A DNA stretch of 24,575 bases, taken from the NCBI GenBank assembly GCA_023387655.1, contig JAEWHR010000123.1:1-24575 (forward strand), in the 5' to 3' direction. A model generated the notes under the pieces. It saw nothing but the letters and a program-made list of their open reading frames with translations. It was not told the DNA's origin and ran no database searches. The stretch's first letter is position 1. Every line of letters starts with the position of its first letter. Of the stretch, positions 24,204 through 24,575 are shown in pieces. A program made the translations under genes and the position numbers. Source of the stretch: Bacillota bacterium. GTDB taxonomy: Bacteria; Bacillota; Clostridia; Lachnospirales; Lachnospiraceae.

Positions 24204-24249
24204 TTTTATATCAAAGCTAATGTCTTTTTTGTTCTAACTCAAAGCTAAT
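24194..24249. repeat. 28-bp direct tandem repeat, two copies
   Basis: Units 24194-24221 and 24222-24249 begin GTCTTTTTTGTT and end TCAAAGCTAAT, differing at a few bases in the middle. The first unit overlaps the terminator's right arm and T-run, so the duplication copied the terminator tail. Confidence 0.85.
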
Positions 24250-24258
24250 TGACAAGAT

Positions 24259-24422
24259 AGTTTACTAATGGTAGACTAAAGAAAGCAGTTTACTACAAGT
24301 AGACCAAAGAAACAGTTTATTGAGTGTAGACCAAAGAAAATAGTTTATTGCATGTAGATCAAAGAAACAGTTTATTGCATGTAGACCGAATAAAATAGTT
24401 TACTGTAAATAGACCGAATAAG
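24259..24422. promoter_or_regulatory. Six tandem 27-28 bp units with a dyad, before the BlaI/MecI-type gene
   Basis: Units start at 24259, 24287, 24314, 24342, 24369 and 24397, with lengths 28, 27, 28, 27, 28 and 26. Consensus about AGTTTAYTNNNNGTAGACCRAAKAAA. Each carries the imperfect dyad GTTTAY-N5-GTAGAC. The last unit runs into the ribosome site of the following repressor gene. Tandem operators for the encoded repressor are an attractive reading. Neutral minisatellite growth, as elsewhere in this window, is the alternative. Confidence 0.75.
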
Positions 24423-24435
24423 AGGAGAGAAATAA

Positions 24436-24575
24436 ATGGGAGATTATAAGTTAGGAGTAATGGAAACAAGATTTGCTGATCTGATTTGGAACAATGAGCC
24501 ATTAACATCCGGCGACTTGGTGAAGCTTTGTGAAATAAATTTAAGTTGGAAGAAATCGACTACATATACAATTTT
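24436..24575 (+). CDS. BlaI/MecI/CopY-family transcriptional repressor (3' end cut by window)
   Basis: The first 46 codons of a winged-helix repressor of the penicillinase-repressor family (PF03965). The translation MGDYKLGVMETRFADLIW, then NEPLTSGDLVKLCEINL and SWKKSTTYTI, matches the first two helices and the recognition-helix region of BlaI/MecI (the K.STTYT box). GAGGAGAG (24423-24429) lies before the ATG. The gene continues beyond the window, so length and any following membrane sensor protease (BlaR1/MecR1) cannot be seen. Such repressors usually bind dyads in their own promoter, and six tandem dyads lie directly upstream. Confidence 0.85.
   Translation, partial: MGDYKLGVMETRFADLIWNNEPLTSGDLVKLCEINLSWKKSTTYTI

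Noticed and set aside
24259..24422. CRISPR-like look of six evenly spaced repeats
   Set aside because: The units are directly adjoining and degenerate, with no unique spacers and no cas genes. It is a tandem array.

Overview
The window looks like chromosomal DNA of a low-GC Gram-positive bacterium, most likely a plant- or starch-degrading clostridium of the Lachnospiraceae. Clostridium (Lachnoclostridium) phytofermentans or a near relative is my best guess. The reasons are the AT-rich base composition, strong AGGAGG-type ribosome sites, lipoprotein signals with an LSGC or FSGC lipobox, intrinsic terminators after most genes, and the gene families present. The species is an inference that I could not check.

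Region 1 (1-6380) is a maltodextrin/starch block on the + strand. It holds the 3' part of a MalG-type ABC permease, a GH13 alpha-amylase lipoprotein, an alpha-glucan phosphorylase and a GH77 4-alpha-glucanotransferase, closed by a long hairpin terminator. Together they describe surface cleavage of starch, oligosaccharide import, and conversion inside the cell to glucose-1-phosphate and glucose.

Region 2 (6400-10370) carries two genes assigned to the lysine/diaminopimelate pathway, aspartate kinase and a DapF homologue, with an AraC-type regulator on the - strand between them. The DapF homologue has serine at both positions where DapF has its two catalytic cysteines. Two tandem-repeat arrays lie in front of it.

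Region 3 (10490-15510) holds a cytoplasmic serine hydrolase of the beta-lactamase/esterase fold, a two-domain polymer enzyme (TagB/TagF-type glycerophosphotransferase joined to a GT4 glycosyltransferase) and a polysaccharide pyruvyltransferase. The last two look like a small surface-polymer cassette.

Region 4 (15560-21690) is a run of mostly single-gene units: a nucleotidyltransferase (-), yqeY (+) with a near-consensus promoter, a NagZ-like GH3 lipoprotein, a probable clan GH-A glycoside hydrolase without a signal peptide, and a deoxynucleoside kinase whose leader contains a terminator-like hairpin.

Region 5 (21690-24575) holds an acyl-CoA thioesterase (-), a small DUF1801-like protein, a tandem HD/HD-GYP-type phosphohydrolase, and the start of a BlaI/MecI-family repressor. 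Six tandem copies of a 27-28 bp dyad-containing unit sit directly before the repressor.

A window-wide feature is the number of short tandem arrays confined to intergenic DNA, each with a different unit. I saw no tRNA, rRNA, insertion sequence, prophage or CRISPR array.
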